64,000 bases of DNA from NCBI GenBank assembly GCA_900618795.1, contig UYJD01000007.1, forward strand, positions 363,008 through 427,007. Reading direction: 5' to 3'. Positions 10,535 to 20,740 of this stretch are shown here, piece after piece. How positions within the stretch are numbered: the stretch's first letter is position 1; each line of letters begins with the position of its first letter. The notes beneath the pieces were generated by a model that made no database searches, was not told the origin of the DNA, and saw only the letters and a program-made list of their open reading frames with translations. A program made the position numbers and the translations under genes. This stretch comes from Cyanodermella asteris (Eukaryota; Ascomycota; Lecanoromycetes; Ostropales; Stictidaceae).

Positions 10535-12301
10535 ATGTCTGATCTCACCATCGATGTCGCTTCCAATGGCTCTAAGAATGCCGCTACCTCGACGCACATG
10601 GAGGGCAGCGAGAAGGCTGAGTCGCGGAAGAAGAGCAGCAGCAGCAGCAACCCATCGAGAGTCGAGCCAGGTCTTTCGCAAGACGAACAAATCCTGGCAG
10701 GATTTGGCAAGAAGCAGTCGCTCAAAGTGAGCCAGTCCCCGACTTCAACTCTACATTAGGGCTAACTCAACTTAGCGTCGATTCAAATCACTTTCAACTG
10801 TCGGACTGACATGCGGTTTGATGCTGTCATGGATCTCAATCACAGGGTGAGCTGCATTCGTCTGTATCAGTGACTGTTCAGTACCTTTCTGACCTGTCTA
10901 TACAGCGCACTCCAGTTTGGCCTGCTCAATGGCGGTCCAGCTGGCATGATCTGGGGCTTTCTTGGAGTAATGCTTGGTGCCATGCTTCAGGCCCTCGTCA
11001 TGGCTGAGATTGCTAGTATGATACCCCTCGCAGGTGGTGCATTTAACTGGGTAGCGATCCTGTCCCCTATAAGCTGTCGCAAGTTCTTGAGCTACATCGC
11101 CGGCTGGCTCACGGTCGTCACCTACCAAATCTACGTCCTTTCCGTCTGTTACGGATCTGCTTCTAGTATCCGCGGCCTCGTGATTCTCACGGTCCCAGAA
11201 TACACACCCGCCCTCTGGCACGCGACGCTGATGTCCTATGCGGTGGCGGCACTCGGCTTCTTCGTCAACACCTATCTCGGCCGCATCTTGCCCCAAATCG
11301 AGTCCTTCTTACTGGTGTTTGTCGTGCTCGGGTATTTCAGCATCCTCATACCCTTGGTCTATTTGTCGCCTCATCGCGAGGCTTCTGAGGTCTTTGGAAC
11401 GTTCTTGAATGCCGGAGGATGGCAGAGCGATGGAATCGCATTCTTCGTTGGCTGGACAGGTGCGGTCGGAAGCTTCATTGGAGCAGACGGCGCGGATCAT
11501 ATCGCTGAGGAGATTGAGCATGCAGCAAAAGTCATCCCTTTCAGCATGTGGTTTTCGACCTTACTGAATGGACTTATGGCATTTGGAATGTTGATCGCGG
11601 TAATGTTCGTCACGCAGGACTATGTTGGTGCTGCTACTTCAGATACCGGTTGGGCGATCATCGACATCTATGCTCAAGGTCTCGGATCGACTCAAGGGGC
11701 GGTCGCGTTGACTTCGATTGGTCTTGCCATCAATATTTTGTCCATCAGCAGCCTGATGGCTACTGCATCTCGAGTTCTGTGGGCATTCTCTCGCGAAAAT
11801 GGGGTGCCATTCTCATCCTTCATTGTGAAAGTCGACCCGAAAACCCGCCTTCCATACAACGCCATCGGCGTGACAATCGCAATCGAGATGATCCTGGCTC
11901 TTATCAGCGTGGGCTCCAGCACCGCATTCCAGGCATTTGTCTCCGTCAGTGTCGCTGTCTACTATTCAACCTTCCTGGTCGCCGCATGCGTCATGCTACA
12001 CAAGAGACTCACAACACCGGCCTCTCAGATTCCGTGGGGACCGTTCAGACTGTATAGATGGGGCACACCGATCACGATCGTCGCAATTCTATACACAGTC
12101 GTTACAGTGTTCTTCAGCTTCTTTCCGCTGGGTCTGCCGGTCACTGCGGCAAACATGAACTATTCTTGCCTTGTATATGGAGCCGTGATGTTGTTGATGC
12201 TGGGCTTTTGGGTGGCTCATGGGCGGCGCGTATATACTGGACCGATATGGGAATTGGAGGGGCACCGCGCGAGAGGGGATCATGCCAAGATCAAGTATTG
12301 A
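10535..12301 (+). CDS. APC-superfamily amino acid / choline-type permease
   Basis: A plasma-membrane or vacuolar transporter of the amino acid-polyamine-organocation superfamily, nearest in look to fungal choline/GABA permeases (HNM1 and UGA4 type). Substrate is not assignable from sequence. Exons are 10535-10726, 10776-10846 and 10906-12301, giving 552 residues. The N-terminal 60 residues are hydrophilic, Ser/Lys-rich and cytoplasmic. The splice joins FKSLSTVGLTCGLMLSWISI to TGALQFGLLNGGPAGMIWGF, the conserved TM1 motif. About twelve TM helices follow, with the family markers EIASMIPLAGGAFNW, GADGADHIAEEIEHA and SRVLWAFSRENGVPFS. The gene sits between two Pth11-like genes. Introns of 49 and 59 nt have good GT-AG borders. 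Confidence 0.9.
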
Positions 12302-12932
12302 GCTGGCTTTTAAGTCAAATCCTCATCGATGTAATGATTGTGATGACTCCAGCAAGCATATGAGACTCGTTTTGAGAGCGTCTGGCGCGCTAGGGCGAAG
12401 GAGGAAATCTGACAGCCCTTGGGGCTAAATCCATGTGCCGAACACCTTATCTTCCTGCGTCGTGCATCCTCGGCCTTGTTAGGGTTGCGTCGAGATTCTT
12501 GGTGTTAATCCATTGTCTCACCAGCTGTCAAATCTCGTGTTGTCGAAACAGCCAGCTAAATCAAGGATGCTCGGCGTTCATCACCTACTTGAGGGATCAG
12601 TTTCCATCACGTGTCCGTGTCAGCACAGACCCTGGTCTGGATCCTTACCCGAAACACGAGGAGGACGAAGCCACTGCTGACACACGATGGCCTGAATAAG
12701 CTTTGCAACCAATAATCTTGTGCCTTGGCCTGCAGTAGTGATACAAATCAGCCTCCCATCATGCTGAATAACCTTGGATGCGCAAAGGGTGAAGATTGCA
12801 ACCATGCACACGGCCTAGGTCGCGGGAGGCTTGAGAAGTACCTATCTATTACGGCTCTTGCCATTTCTTCGTTACTGCTCTCTACGTCCTTGAGTACTAC
12901 TCTATTCATCTTCTGATTATAACAACTTTACC
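12302..12932. other. Intergenic, no gene seen
   Basis: This holds the 3' region of the permease and the promoter of the second Pth11-like gene. Nothing else was recognised. Confidence 0.6.
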
Positions 12933-14356
12933 ATGGACCAGTCCTACCCTTCGCCAAGTCCGACTCTGAATATGGCAACCGCGACCCAGATACTGGTCGT
13001 CCGTTCCGCATCTGGCACGGGCTTCAATTGCACGCAGCAGGATATTGATCTCCACACGGCGGAGAGGGCAAGCATACCCGCGACGTATGTGATAGCTTCC
13101 ATCTTTCCGACGTTGGCGATCATCACGGTAGCTCTTCGTTTCATCGCTGCCGGCAAATCAAAGGCGGGTCGGACGGCAGATGACTGGGTCATCCTTGCGG
13201 CGCTGGTATGCTTTGATAATATTTCAACGAGAGCGATATTGACGCGAACAGGTGCCGACAGTCGCTTCATGTGTGTGGATGATCTGCACATACTACATCG
13301 ACCGGACCCGAATCATTAAAAGCTTCTACGCAGAGGCCGAGAAAGGCAATTTCACTGAGCTGGATGATCCGCTGGGCAACGCCAATGCTCTGCAATGGGT
13401 ACGAATCCCCGTTCCGCTGGGCGAAACTCGTGCTGACTGGTGTGATAGGGACCCGGCGTGGTATCGACTTTCTACCTGACAGCGCTGGCGCTGATCAAGA
13501 TCTCGATCCTCCTCCTATACAGACGGCTCTTTCCCACCCAGAGCATGGTGCGCATCGTGCAAGTCGGAGTCGTCTTCGTCATTGCACTGTGGATAACATT
13601 CGTTGTTCCCAGTTTACTTGGCCTAGCCAACGCTCGCGGCGTCTCCAACGGCATAATCTTCGTCTTCATTCTCACATTCGCCTGCATCAACCTGGTCACA
13701 GATCTAGCTTTGCTGACCCTACCGATTCCATTCGTCTGGAAACTCAAGCTGCGCACAGCGCGAAAGCTCCAGATCGTCGGCATGTTCTCGTTGGGCGCCT
13801 TGTAAGATATTGCCTCGCTCTCTTTGTCGCACTGGCTGACTCCCAACCTAGTTGTGTCATCTCCTCGACCATCCGTCTAGCATATCTAGCTGAGTACTGG
13901 CGCATGCTCAACTTCATCTTCGCTCACGAAAAGGATTGGTACGCAACCTTTACTCTCTCCACCTTCGCGCAGTCATGGTGGATGTCCTGGCTTTGGGCCC
14001 TTATCGAGCCCTGCACGTCCATCATCGCCGCATGCTTGCCAACCCTGAGAACTCTCGTGGATGGTCTCGGTGATAAGAATTCATGGCTGGGTAAGATGTT
14101 TGGGGCGTTGTACCAGAGGTCCCTCTTCTCGCGGTCGACGAAGTATGCTCAGAATCAGGATGAATCGGCGGAATTGTCGAGGATGAGGATTGAGGTGGGG
14201 AGTGATGTGGAGGTATCGGAGACGCGGGTCAAGGCGGGCGAGACGCCTGGCTGCAATTCGTCGGTGATGAATCCGGCTTCTGGGAAGGGGGCGCGTGCTG
14301 AGTGGAAATCGGTGCCAGAGTCGACGAAGCCGGTTCGTGTCAAGGATATGGTTTGA
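12933..14356 (+). CDS. Pth11-like seven-TM rhodopsin-domain protein
   Basis: A second member of the Pth11-related family, only moderately similar to the one at 7.7-9.1 kb. Exons are 12933-13205, 13252-13398, 13449-13801 and 13852-14356, giving 425 residues. The extracellular N-terminus carries an NCT sequon and a single Cys (GFNCTQQDI), so it is not a full CFEM domain. The TM segments include PATYVIASIFPTLAIITVAL, the DDWVILAAL helix, TFYLTALALIKISILLLY ending in the family motif YRRLFP, INLVTDLALLTLPI, FCVISSTIRLAYLAEYW and WWMSWLWALIEPCTSIIAAC. The last 110 residues are a hydrophilic cytoplasmic tail. All four introns (46-50 nt) preserve phase. A receptor role is family knowledge; no ligand can be named. 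Confidence 0.88.
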
Positions 14357-14970
14357 GTTGTGCAGTTCTCCATTTCCGCCTTACGCCTTCAAAAATGTAG
14401 GATTACTTTTCTGGCTCCATTGTCTCTGCCTAAACGAGCTGCAGTCCTGCTTTTGCAGAATAAATCTGGACTCTGATCTGCCAATGTGTGCGATATGGCC
14501 ATCTTGCCGCTCACTGAGCTGCCACTAATTCACTTTCCCGCTTCACTTTCTGCCTTCACTCTGATCCAGGCAAATCCCGCCACGTCGGAACTGTCAAAAC
14601 AAGAAAGAAATGGCAAAAACAGCAAAAGCGTTGCCCCAGGCCGGAACTGAACCCAGGGCAAAACTGTGATTCACAGAAACCCCCGTGAGGAGATTTTTTA
14701 TGCCAGTTCACTCGGTGGTTCCAATGTCTCGGTCAGGTTGAGTGTGGCGTGCTAGCCAATTGAGCCGGCCCCAGCAAAGTTGGCAGCCTGCTATCATTCG
14801 CACTTGATTATGCCATGGTGGTGATTTGCAGATGTTTGTTCTAGCTCTAAAGTTTAATATATACCTTCTAGCCTGTTGTTGCATGCGCGTCTAATTCTAA
14901 GTTGATGACCTTGCGACTGCGCGCACACCCTGCACCGCCTTCTAAGCTGCGCCTTGTTGGTTCGAAACGC
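14357..14970. other. Intergenic, no gene seen
   Basis: It contains a stretch with tRNA promoter-like boxes (14632-14775) that does not fold as a tRNA and was rejected. No conserved frame is present. Confidence 0.55.
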
Positions 14971-16354
14971 TCAGATCTTGGAATGATTGTTTCCTCCTGC
15001 TTTCTTGCCTCTCAGGGCCAATTCGAGATTCCTCCTCCACAGATCGCTGATGTCAATTCGCTGCGACCGGGTCAGGTCCCTCCACGCCTCTTGCTTTCTT
15101 CGCTCATCACTCTCCCACACATCGAGTTCATCGCAGACGAAGTTTGATGCGGGTTCAGCACATTCTCGGGGCTTCTCCATGACGACCAAGTGGCCACAGT
15201 CCAGGGTTACCTCTTTCACATTGCCTTTCGAAGCACCGCCGTTCCCTCCGACGCCAGTGCCTGTGACGGCCACCTTTTCACGTCGCAGCTCTGGCGACGA
15301 TGCTGGAGACTGGCTGCCAAAGACGTAAAGCACACTTGGTCGCAGTTCCGGTAGACGACGTAATAATGTTTGGGTCTCTGGTCTTATGAATAGTGAGCCA
15401 TTTCGACCTTCCGGGTGCAAGTCGAATTCCAGATTCTCAGACTGGAGAAGCCGCTCTTCGCGCCAATTTGCCCGGTTGTACAAGTACACTTCCTGTGCGA
15501 CAGTAGTGCTCAAGGCGACAGGCACATCTGTACCCTTGCTGAACCTTGAGGGATCGGGATACCTTTCGGTAGGTAGGTCTCGAAGGCCGAATTCGTTCCA
15601 TCGTGCCAGGACGCGCTTGTCCCATTGTTGGTAAAACTTGCTGGCGGCGAACTTCTCGATGGCAACCGAACGAGATGGCCATATGTCTCTGCGCTTCGTT
15701 GATGCACTTGCTAGGCTGCCGAGCGGTGCAAGGTCCAGTTGAATGACTGGGTCGATCAAGACTAAGCTATGAAGGAGTCGAGGATGCATCAACGATAAGT
15801 GTGTCCTGTATATTTCGTCCGTCAGTGTGATCAGATTACGTTCCAGCAAGATGCGACTCACAGGTGCGAAGCGCCTACACTGTGGCCGATTCCGATCACT
15901 GGCGCTGGCATATCGTCCTGCATTTGGTTTATGAGGAACAGAAGATCCCTACCATGATCCCACCAGCTCGCTTATCATAATTCTCAGCATTGCTGTCCTG
16001 AAAAAAAGAGTTCGTTATGAACATACCTTCTGGCCCCAGGATTCTCTCGTTGATAATCCCGCTCTGTCCCTGACTAGCAACATCTGCTATCCAGATACTT
16101 CGTATCTTGTGCTTGCTGGCTTGCATCCGTTTATACAAATCGTCCCAAAACGGCTCATACATCTCTTTGGGAAAGGCGTTGGCATGTGCGCCAATGATCG
16201 TCACATCACCTGGGTTGGGATTTGGATTCGACTTCGGAATGTACTGCTTGACATGCATTCGCAAGTCATTTTGACGACCGAGCTCAGCTCCGGCAGGGCT
16301 CTCGCGGGTATGCTGGCAGCGTACTGTGTGCTCGATGATTCGAAAATGAGACAT
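14971..16354 (-). CDS. AKT2/LPX1-like alpha/beta hydrolase with peroxisomal-type C-terminus
   Basis: A serine hydrolase of the group that includes Alternaria AKT2/AFT2 (host-selective toxin genes) and yeast peroxisomal lipase Lpx1. Exons on the minus strand are 16354-16027, 15970-15862 and 15805-14971, giving 423 residues. It opens FRIIEHTVRCQHTRE and continues PGDVTIIGAHANAFPKE and RSIWIADVASQGQSGI, all typical. The nucleophile elbow is GHSVGAS, followed by LSLMHPRLLHSLVLIDPVI. The acid and base residues are probably in FGSQSP and DCGHLVVME. The protein ends SKI, a PTS1-like tripeptide known from AK-toxin enzymes, which suggests peroxisomal import. No other toxin gene is nearby, so the substrate is unknown. 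The start at 16354 was chosen because homologs begin here; an upstream in-frame extension lacks similarity. Introns are 56 nt each. Confidence 0.87.
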
Positions 16355-17379
16355 GACCAATATGAGATTCGAAATCGCAGGGGTTGGCGACTCCGGTGAT
16401 TCAATGATCGAGCTGAGCCTGAAGAGACATAGGTGAGCATGTCCAGTCGATCGGGACTGGGACTCGAATCGCGCAGAGGAGAGTGTCAATAGCCAGGCGT
16501 TGGTAACAACCTCGGCTCAAGGCTGGCTGACACAAGTCGTGACGGAGGTACTTGGTTAGGTACCTAGGTACCTAGGTCTATCAGCATCATAAAAAGTACC
16601 GAGAAGCCCATCTGCACAAGTAGCTAGATTAATAGCTCTACTTCTACTCATTTATGATTTTGTAGCAGGATGCACAGAAGTATCTTACAAGGGAGTTCTG
16701 AAAGAACGTGCGCAACGACTTCGGTCGGCCCGCCTTGCGCCAGACCATCTGCCGAGAAGATCTTCGGGAGCTTGACAACACGAAGATCCCATCTTCGATC
16801 AACCCGACCTCGAGCGCGGCCTCCCACACCAACTACGACATTCAATCACCTCTGAGTGCATATAACCATCCAGCTCCCAAACACATCAAGCCGAAGGACC
16901 AGAACGGGAGTCATCACCCGCCAGCGGCGCAGTGTAACATTCACAGACGATCGCGATCCTCCACCGAATCGGCTATCGGATGGGGACTTTGTCATGATAC
17001 TTTCGTCACCACAAGCTTCGCAACGCGTAGCGCGCCACGTGTGTGGCCGTGGCCACGGCTATGCCTCGATTGGGCTCGATATGGAGGTGCCACAATCTCA
17101 TTATGCTTTTTGCGTGTATGCCTCCGTCGCTTCGACTGCTCGGCGTCAGGAATGAGGTCCGGTCGACTCCAAAGAATGCTTTATATGGCCTTGCTTGCGT
17201 CTTACGATTTTGTTATTGATTTGCGTGTTTTGATCCTCCCCTATCTTCGCCGCATCTCCCTTTATCTGTCCTTCTAGCGTTCAAAGCCTGTCATCTGTAC
17301 CGCGCCTTTTCTGCTGCAAAATCTTGCTTTCTCTTTTGTGACTGTTTGCTCGGCGACTGGCCCAAGGCCATCAGACACA
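16355..17379. other. Intergenic with a tandem palindromic 8-mer
   Basis: A 189-codon frame at 16708-17277 starts only with GTG and has no recognisable domain, so it is not called. Around 16556-16578 the unit TAGGTACC is repeated in tandem and is self-complementary. The rest should be the divergent promoters of the hydrolase (minus) and the sterol reductase-like gene (plus). Confidence 0.55.
16556..16578. repeat. Tandem palindromic TAGGTACC repeat
   Basis: Nearly three copies of TAGGTACC in tandem form an array made of GGTACC and CCTAGG palindromes. A single related copy, ATAGGTACCTAC, lies near 21525-21540. It could be a small microsatellite or a binding site for a dimeric factor; function is unknown. 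Confidence 0.6.
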
Positions 17380-18879
17380 ATGGACCGCCATCAAGCAGAC
17401 GTGATAGTCATCTCCCGGCGGATGGCCGCACTATTTGAGACGAAGAAGCCCTACAAAGTCTACCATGGCTCCACGAACTTGACACGTAATTTCCAGATCG
17501 ATCGCAGCACCATGCTTGACACCTCTAATTTGAACCACGTTCTCAAAATCGACAAAGTAGGCAAAACGGTCCTGGTTGAGCCCAACGTCCCAATGGACCA
17601 GCTCGTGGCAGCCACAATGGCTCACGGCCTGATACCCCCAGTGGTGATGGAGTTCCCCGGCATCACAGTCGGAGGAGGCTATTCCGGGACGTCCGGCGAG
17701 AGCAGCTCCTTCAAATACGGCTTCTTCGACAAGACGATCAACTGGGTCGAGTTCGTTCTTCCAGATGGCAAAGTCGTCGGCGCATCGGAAACTGAAAGGC
17801 CAGATCTGTTCCACGGCGCGGCGGGGGCATACGGGACACTGGGTGTAACGACCTGTTTCGAGATCCAGCTCATCGACGCAAAGACCTATGTCGAAATCGC
17901 CATGGTGCCTTGTGATTCAGCGTCTCGAACGTTGGGCGCCGTTGACGACGCAGCTGAGGACTCTGCCTGGGACTATGTAGACGGCATTATCATGGCCAAA
18001 GACCGTGGCGTACTTATCACCGGAAAATTGACAAATGCAATCGACGCAAGCACAAACGTTCGTCGATTTACCCGCGCAACAGACCTCTGGTTCTACGATC
18101 ACGTCGAAAAGGCGACTCGCAAGCTCACGGAGCCTCTGGTCGAAGCGGTTCCTCTTCTGGACCACCTCTTCCGCTACGACCGTGGCACATTCTGGACGGG
18201 CAAATACGCGTTCAACTATTTTTCGATCCCATTCAATCGGGTGACGCGTTGGGCGCTGAACGACGTGATGAAGACGCGGCGCATGTATCATGCGTTTCAC
18301 AAAGCCGGCTTGACAGACCAATACATCGTGCAGGACCTTGCCTTGCCAGCTTCACGCGCCCAGCAGTTCATCGAGTATCTGGACGATGACTTTGGGATCT
18401 ATCCGCTCTGGCTGTGTCCATTGCAGGCCCCGGAGCACAAAAGCATGCACCCGCATCCGAAACCGGCTCCGGGAGCCGATATCTCGGAGGAGCCGATGAT
18501 GAATATCGGTCTCTGGGGCCCTGGACCGACAGAGTACAACAAATTCGTGGACGCGAACCGACGACTGGAGCAAAAAGTTGCTGAGCTGGATGGTATGAAG
18601 TGGCTGTACGCGAAGACCTTTTACACCGAAGAGGAATTTTGGGCCAACTTCGACAAGGGGTGGTATGATAACTTGAGACGAAAGTACAATGCGGGCCATC
18701 TGCCGAATGTGTTTGATAAGGTCAAAACGAAGCTGCCGGATGGAGATGAGAAGGTTCCGATTACGAGGAAGATGAGCAAGAAGGTCAACTCAGTCGGTCC
18801 GGTCAAAGGAGTGTATGGCGCGGCGCATATGCTTACGAATAAGAACTATTTGCTCACGGGAAAGAAGGCCGAAGAGTGA
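17380..18879 (+). CDS. FAD-dependent Delta(24)-sterol reductase-like (DHCR24/DWF1 family)
   Basis: A FAD-linked oxidoreductase of the vanillyl-alcohol-oxidase fold. The family reduces the C24-C25 double bond of sterol side chains in animals and plants. The 499-residue intronless frame has the FAD-binding PCMH domain at about 20-200 (TVLVEPNVPMDQLV, then FPGITVGGGYSGTSGESSS) and the DHCR24-type C-terminal half (PLWLCPLQ, LWGPGP, KTFYTEEEFW, WYDNLRRKYNA). Fungi make ergosterol through a different C24 route, so the natural substrate is uncertain. The open frame extends upstream to a GTG at 17338, but the first ATG, at 17380, was chosen. It converges on the next gene with only 199 bases between the two stop codons. 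Confidence 0.88.
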   Translation: MDRHQADVIVISRRMAALFETKKPYKVYHGSTNLTRNFQIDRSTMLDTSNLNHVLKIDKVGKTVLVEPNVPMDQLVAATMAHGLIPPVVMEFPGITVGGGYSGTSGESSSFKYGFFDKTINWVEFVLPDGKVVGASETERPDLFHGAAGAYGTLGVTTCFEIQLIDAKTYVEIAMVPCDSASRTLGAVDDAAEDSAWDYVDGIIMAKDRGVLITGKLTNAIDASTNVRRFTRATDLWFYDHVEKATRKLTEPLVEAVPLLDHLFRYDRGTFWTGKYAFNYFSIPFNRVTRWALNDVMKTRRMYHAFHKAGLTDQYIVQDLALPASRAQQFIEYLDDDFGIYPLWLCPLQAPEHKSMHPHPKPAPGADISEEPMMNIGLWGPGPTEYNKFVDANRRLEQKVAELDGMKWLYAKTFYTEEEFWANFDKGWYDNLRRKYNAGHLPNVFDKVKTKLPDGDEKVPITRKMSKKVNSVGPVKGVYGAAHMLTNKNYLLTGKKAEE

Positions 18880-19078
18880 GCATGCAATAGACAAGCTTTC
18901 TGACGCGATTCGACATGGTATCATTATAGACCCAGCCACAGAGCGAAACACAAACCAGCGAAGCTCGAAGACCATCGACCAGGACCATGAAATACTGGCC
19001 GCAATAATCCCTCGGGATGTTCCAGCTCACTCGGTTGAGCTACTGTCTGTCTAGTCGCGACAGCGCCGCAAAACAACT

Positions 19079-20740
19079 TCATTTGATCTGGCGTTTGGAC
19101 GGCGGATGACCAAAGACATGAACCAGCAAGGCCCGGAGAGCGCCCTGTCTCTTCGCTTCGCTCTTCGGGAAGATACGGTTCGTGTCGCGGGTGTACCTTG
19201 CGAGAGCACTGGTAGTCTCAAAGCGCCTCACCGCCACCCTCACCGCCCCACCGCCTTTCACGTTGTTCATCTTTCTGGCATCCAGCAAGTCCACGATGTT
19301 GATGTTGATCTTCTCTAAAGCCTTTCTGCATTGAGTCTGGGTCTTTGGAATCGGCTCGATGTCCAGCTCGTTACACAGATCCTGCCATTGGGAGAGCTTG
19401 TACGCTTTGTCGATGTTGACTCCATAGGCGCCATCTTCGCCGTCGCCGTCCTCGTCTTCGCTGCCGTCTGGGGTATACATGATCTCGGACCATTCGTCTT
19501 CGAACTGCCGGGTGAGGAATTGGGCGCGCTGGTTCCTGTACTTCTTCGAGCCACGGGACCAGTTTTGCTCAAGAGCCAAACGATCAAATTCGGCGATCAG
19601 ACTCTCGGTCGGATCTGGTTTGAAATCCGGGTACTGGTCCAGCCAGCGCTGCAGTGTGACTGCGATATCAGTGTCAGCATCAGCAGATGATGGCGGAGAC
19701 ACGCGGGTTGGTAACGGCTTCGGATCCGCCTTCTTTTTCGGAGCAACGCCCCTTTTGCTGTCGATGCGGATCAAGAGACGTGGATAGCCGCTCAGACGAG
19801 TGCTTACGTCCATCGCAATGCGACTCGATACCGTCTGTTTGAGAATATCAAGTGGCGATTGAGGTCCACCAAATTGTGCTGGTTTCCAATGCATATGAGC
19901 CTTCAAGCGATCGAATTCCTGTCGAGGAGTTGAGTTGGGCGCCCTATGGAAACCTTCGTGTCTGCTAAAGAATTTTCCCGTATAGTCTTTGTCCCATTTG
20001 CGGTCAATTGCCTCTGGCTGCATAGTGTCGACTGCACGTGCAAGAAACTTGCGAAGGTACTCGTCGACGATTGACATGTCCTTCAGGCCCTTGAAAATGA
20101 TAAATCTCTCAAAGTTGGTGACAATGGACTCAGATACCCGGTAATTGAAGCCCTCGTGTTTTGCAGAGAATGTCGGTGCTACTCTCTTGACGAGCTTCTC
20201 GATCTCGCCAAGAGAGACAGCCTCAACCTTCTTTGGAGAATTCATGGCATTGACTTGAATGCTGGTCCCCGTCCTTACCTCTCGAAGCCTTGTCTGCCAA
20301 GTTGCCTTCCAGCCAGACTTCAGCTCTTTTGCGATCATTTTTCGCAGTGTTCTGAATCCATTCTTGCGTTTAAAATTTCTAGTCCATTCGTCCCACTGAG
20401 GATTCGTGCGAAAGCGATTTATGTTTTCGAAAGTGCTCTGGTCAGGATCAAATGAAGCTCCTGGAAAGTGTTTGCCGCAGGCCTTTTGAGCGAACAAAGG
20501 AATGCCGGAGGTTGGTGAGAAGGGGCCATGGCTGCTTCGAACGGCCTTGATCAGCTGGTCCAAATACTGATTGGATGGAAAGAATTTAGGCCCAAGATTG
20601 AGGTGTTCAATCAAAGCTGCAAAGTTGTCAAGCACATGTCGATTGTCATCGTATACGAAGTCACTGAACTGGTTGAACCAGACTTCAATGTCCGTTGTGT
20701 AATGAGCGACGCCCTTCTCAGACGATGAAGGCGAAGCCAT
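19079..20740 (-). CDS. Hypothetical repeat protein, conserved in fungi
   Basis: Not recognised as any named family. The 553-residue intronless protein is hydrophilic and basic at the C-terminus. At least four degenerate repeats of 45-55 residues can be seen, each with the pattern [WF]-x5-F-x3-P/D-x6-F-x-x-L, for example starting WFNQFSDFVYDDNRHV, FFSRHEGFHRAPNST and WLDQYPDFKPDPTES. The C-terminal block SQWQDLCNELDIEPIPKTQT looks like a separate conserved module. An acidic GSEDEDGDGEDG stretch precedes it. There is no signal peptide or TM helix. The frame is open upstream to 20902 without an ATG; the ATG at 20740 is the first available and precedes the first repeat. A nucleic-acid or protein-binding scaffold is possible but is speculation. 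Confidence 0.8.
   Translation of the reverse strand: MASPSSSEKGVAHYTTDIEVWFNQFSDFVYDDNRHVLDNFAALIEHLNLGPKFFPSNQYLDQLIKAVRSSHGPFSPTSGIPLFAQKACGKHFPGASFDPDQSTFENINRFRTNPQWDEWTRNFKRKNGFRTLRKMIAKELKSGWKATWQTRLREVRTGTSIQVNAMNSPKKVEAVSLGEIEKLVKRVAPTFSAKHEGFNYRVSESIVTNFERFIIFKGLKDMSIVDEYLRKFLARAVDTMQPEAIDRKWDKDYTGKFFSRHEGFHRAPNSTPRQEFDRLKAHMHWKPAQFGGPQSPLDILKQTVSSRIAMDVSTRLSGYPRLLIRIDSKRGVAPKKKADPKPLPTRVSPPSSADADTDIAVTLQRWLDQYPDFKPDPTESLIAEFDRLALEQNWSRGSKKYRNQRAQFLTRQFEDEWSEIMYTPDGSEDEDGDGEDGAYGVNIDKAYKLSQWQDLCNELDIEPIPKTQTQCRKALEKININIVDLLDARKMNNVKGGGAVRVAVRRFETTSALARYTRDTNRIFPKSEAKRQGALRALLVHVFGHPPSKRQIK

Noticed and set aside
14632-14775. A tRNA-like stretch on the minus strand with A-box-like and B-box-like words and a T-run downstream
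   Set aside because: The two acceptor segments read CTGGGGC on both sides, so they are identical instead of complementary, and the T stem does not pair.
16440-16530. A T-arm-like GATTCGAGTCC on the minus strand
   Set aside because: No D arm, anticodon stem or acceptor stem can be built around it.
16708-17277. A 189-codon plus-strand frame
   Set aside because: It starts with GTG, has no domain and no gene-like neighbours; likely chance.
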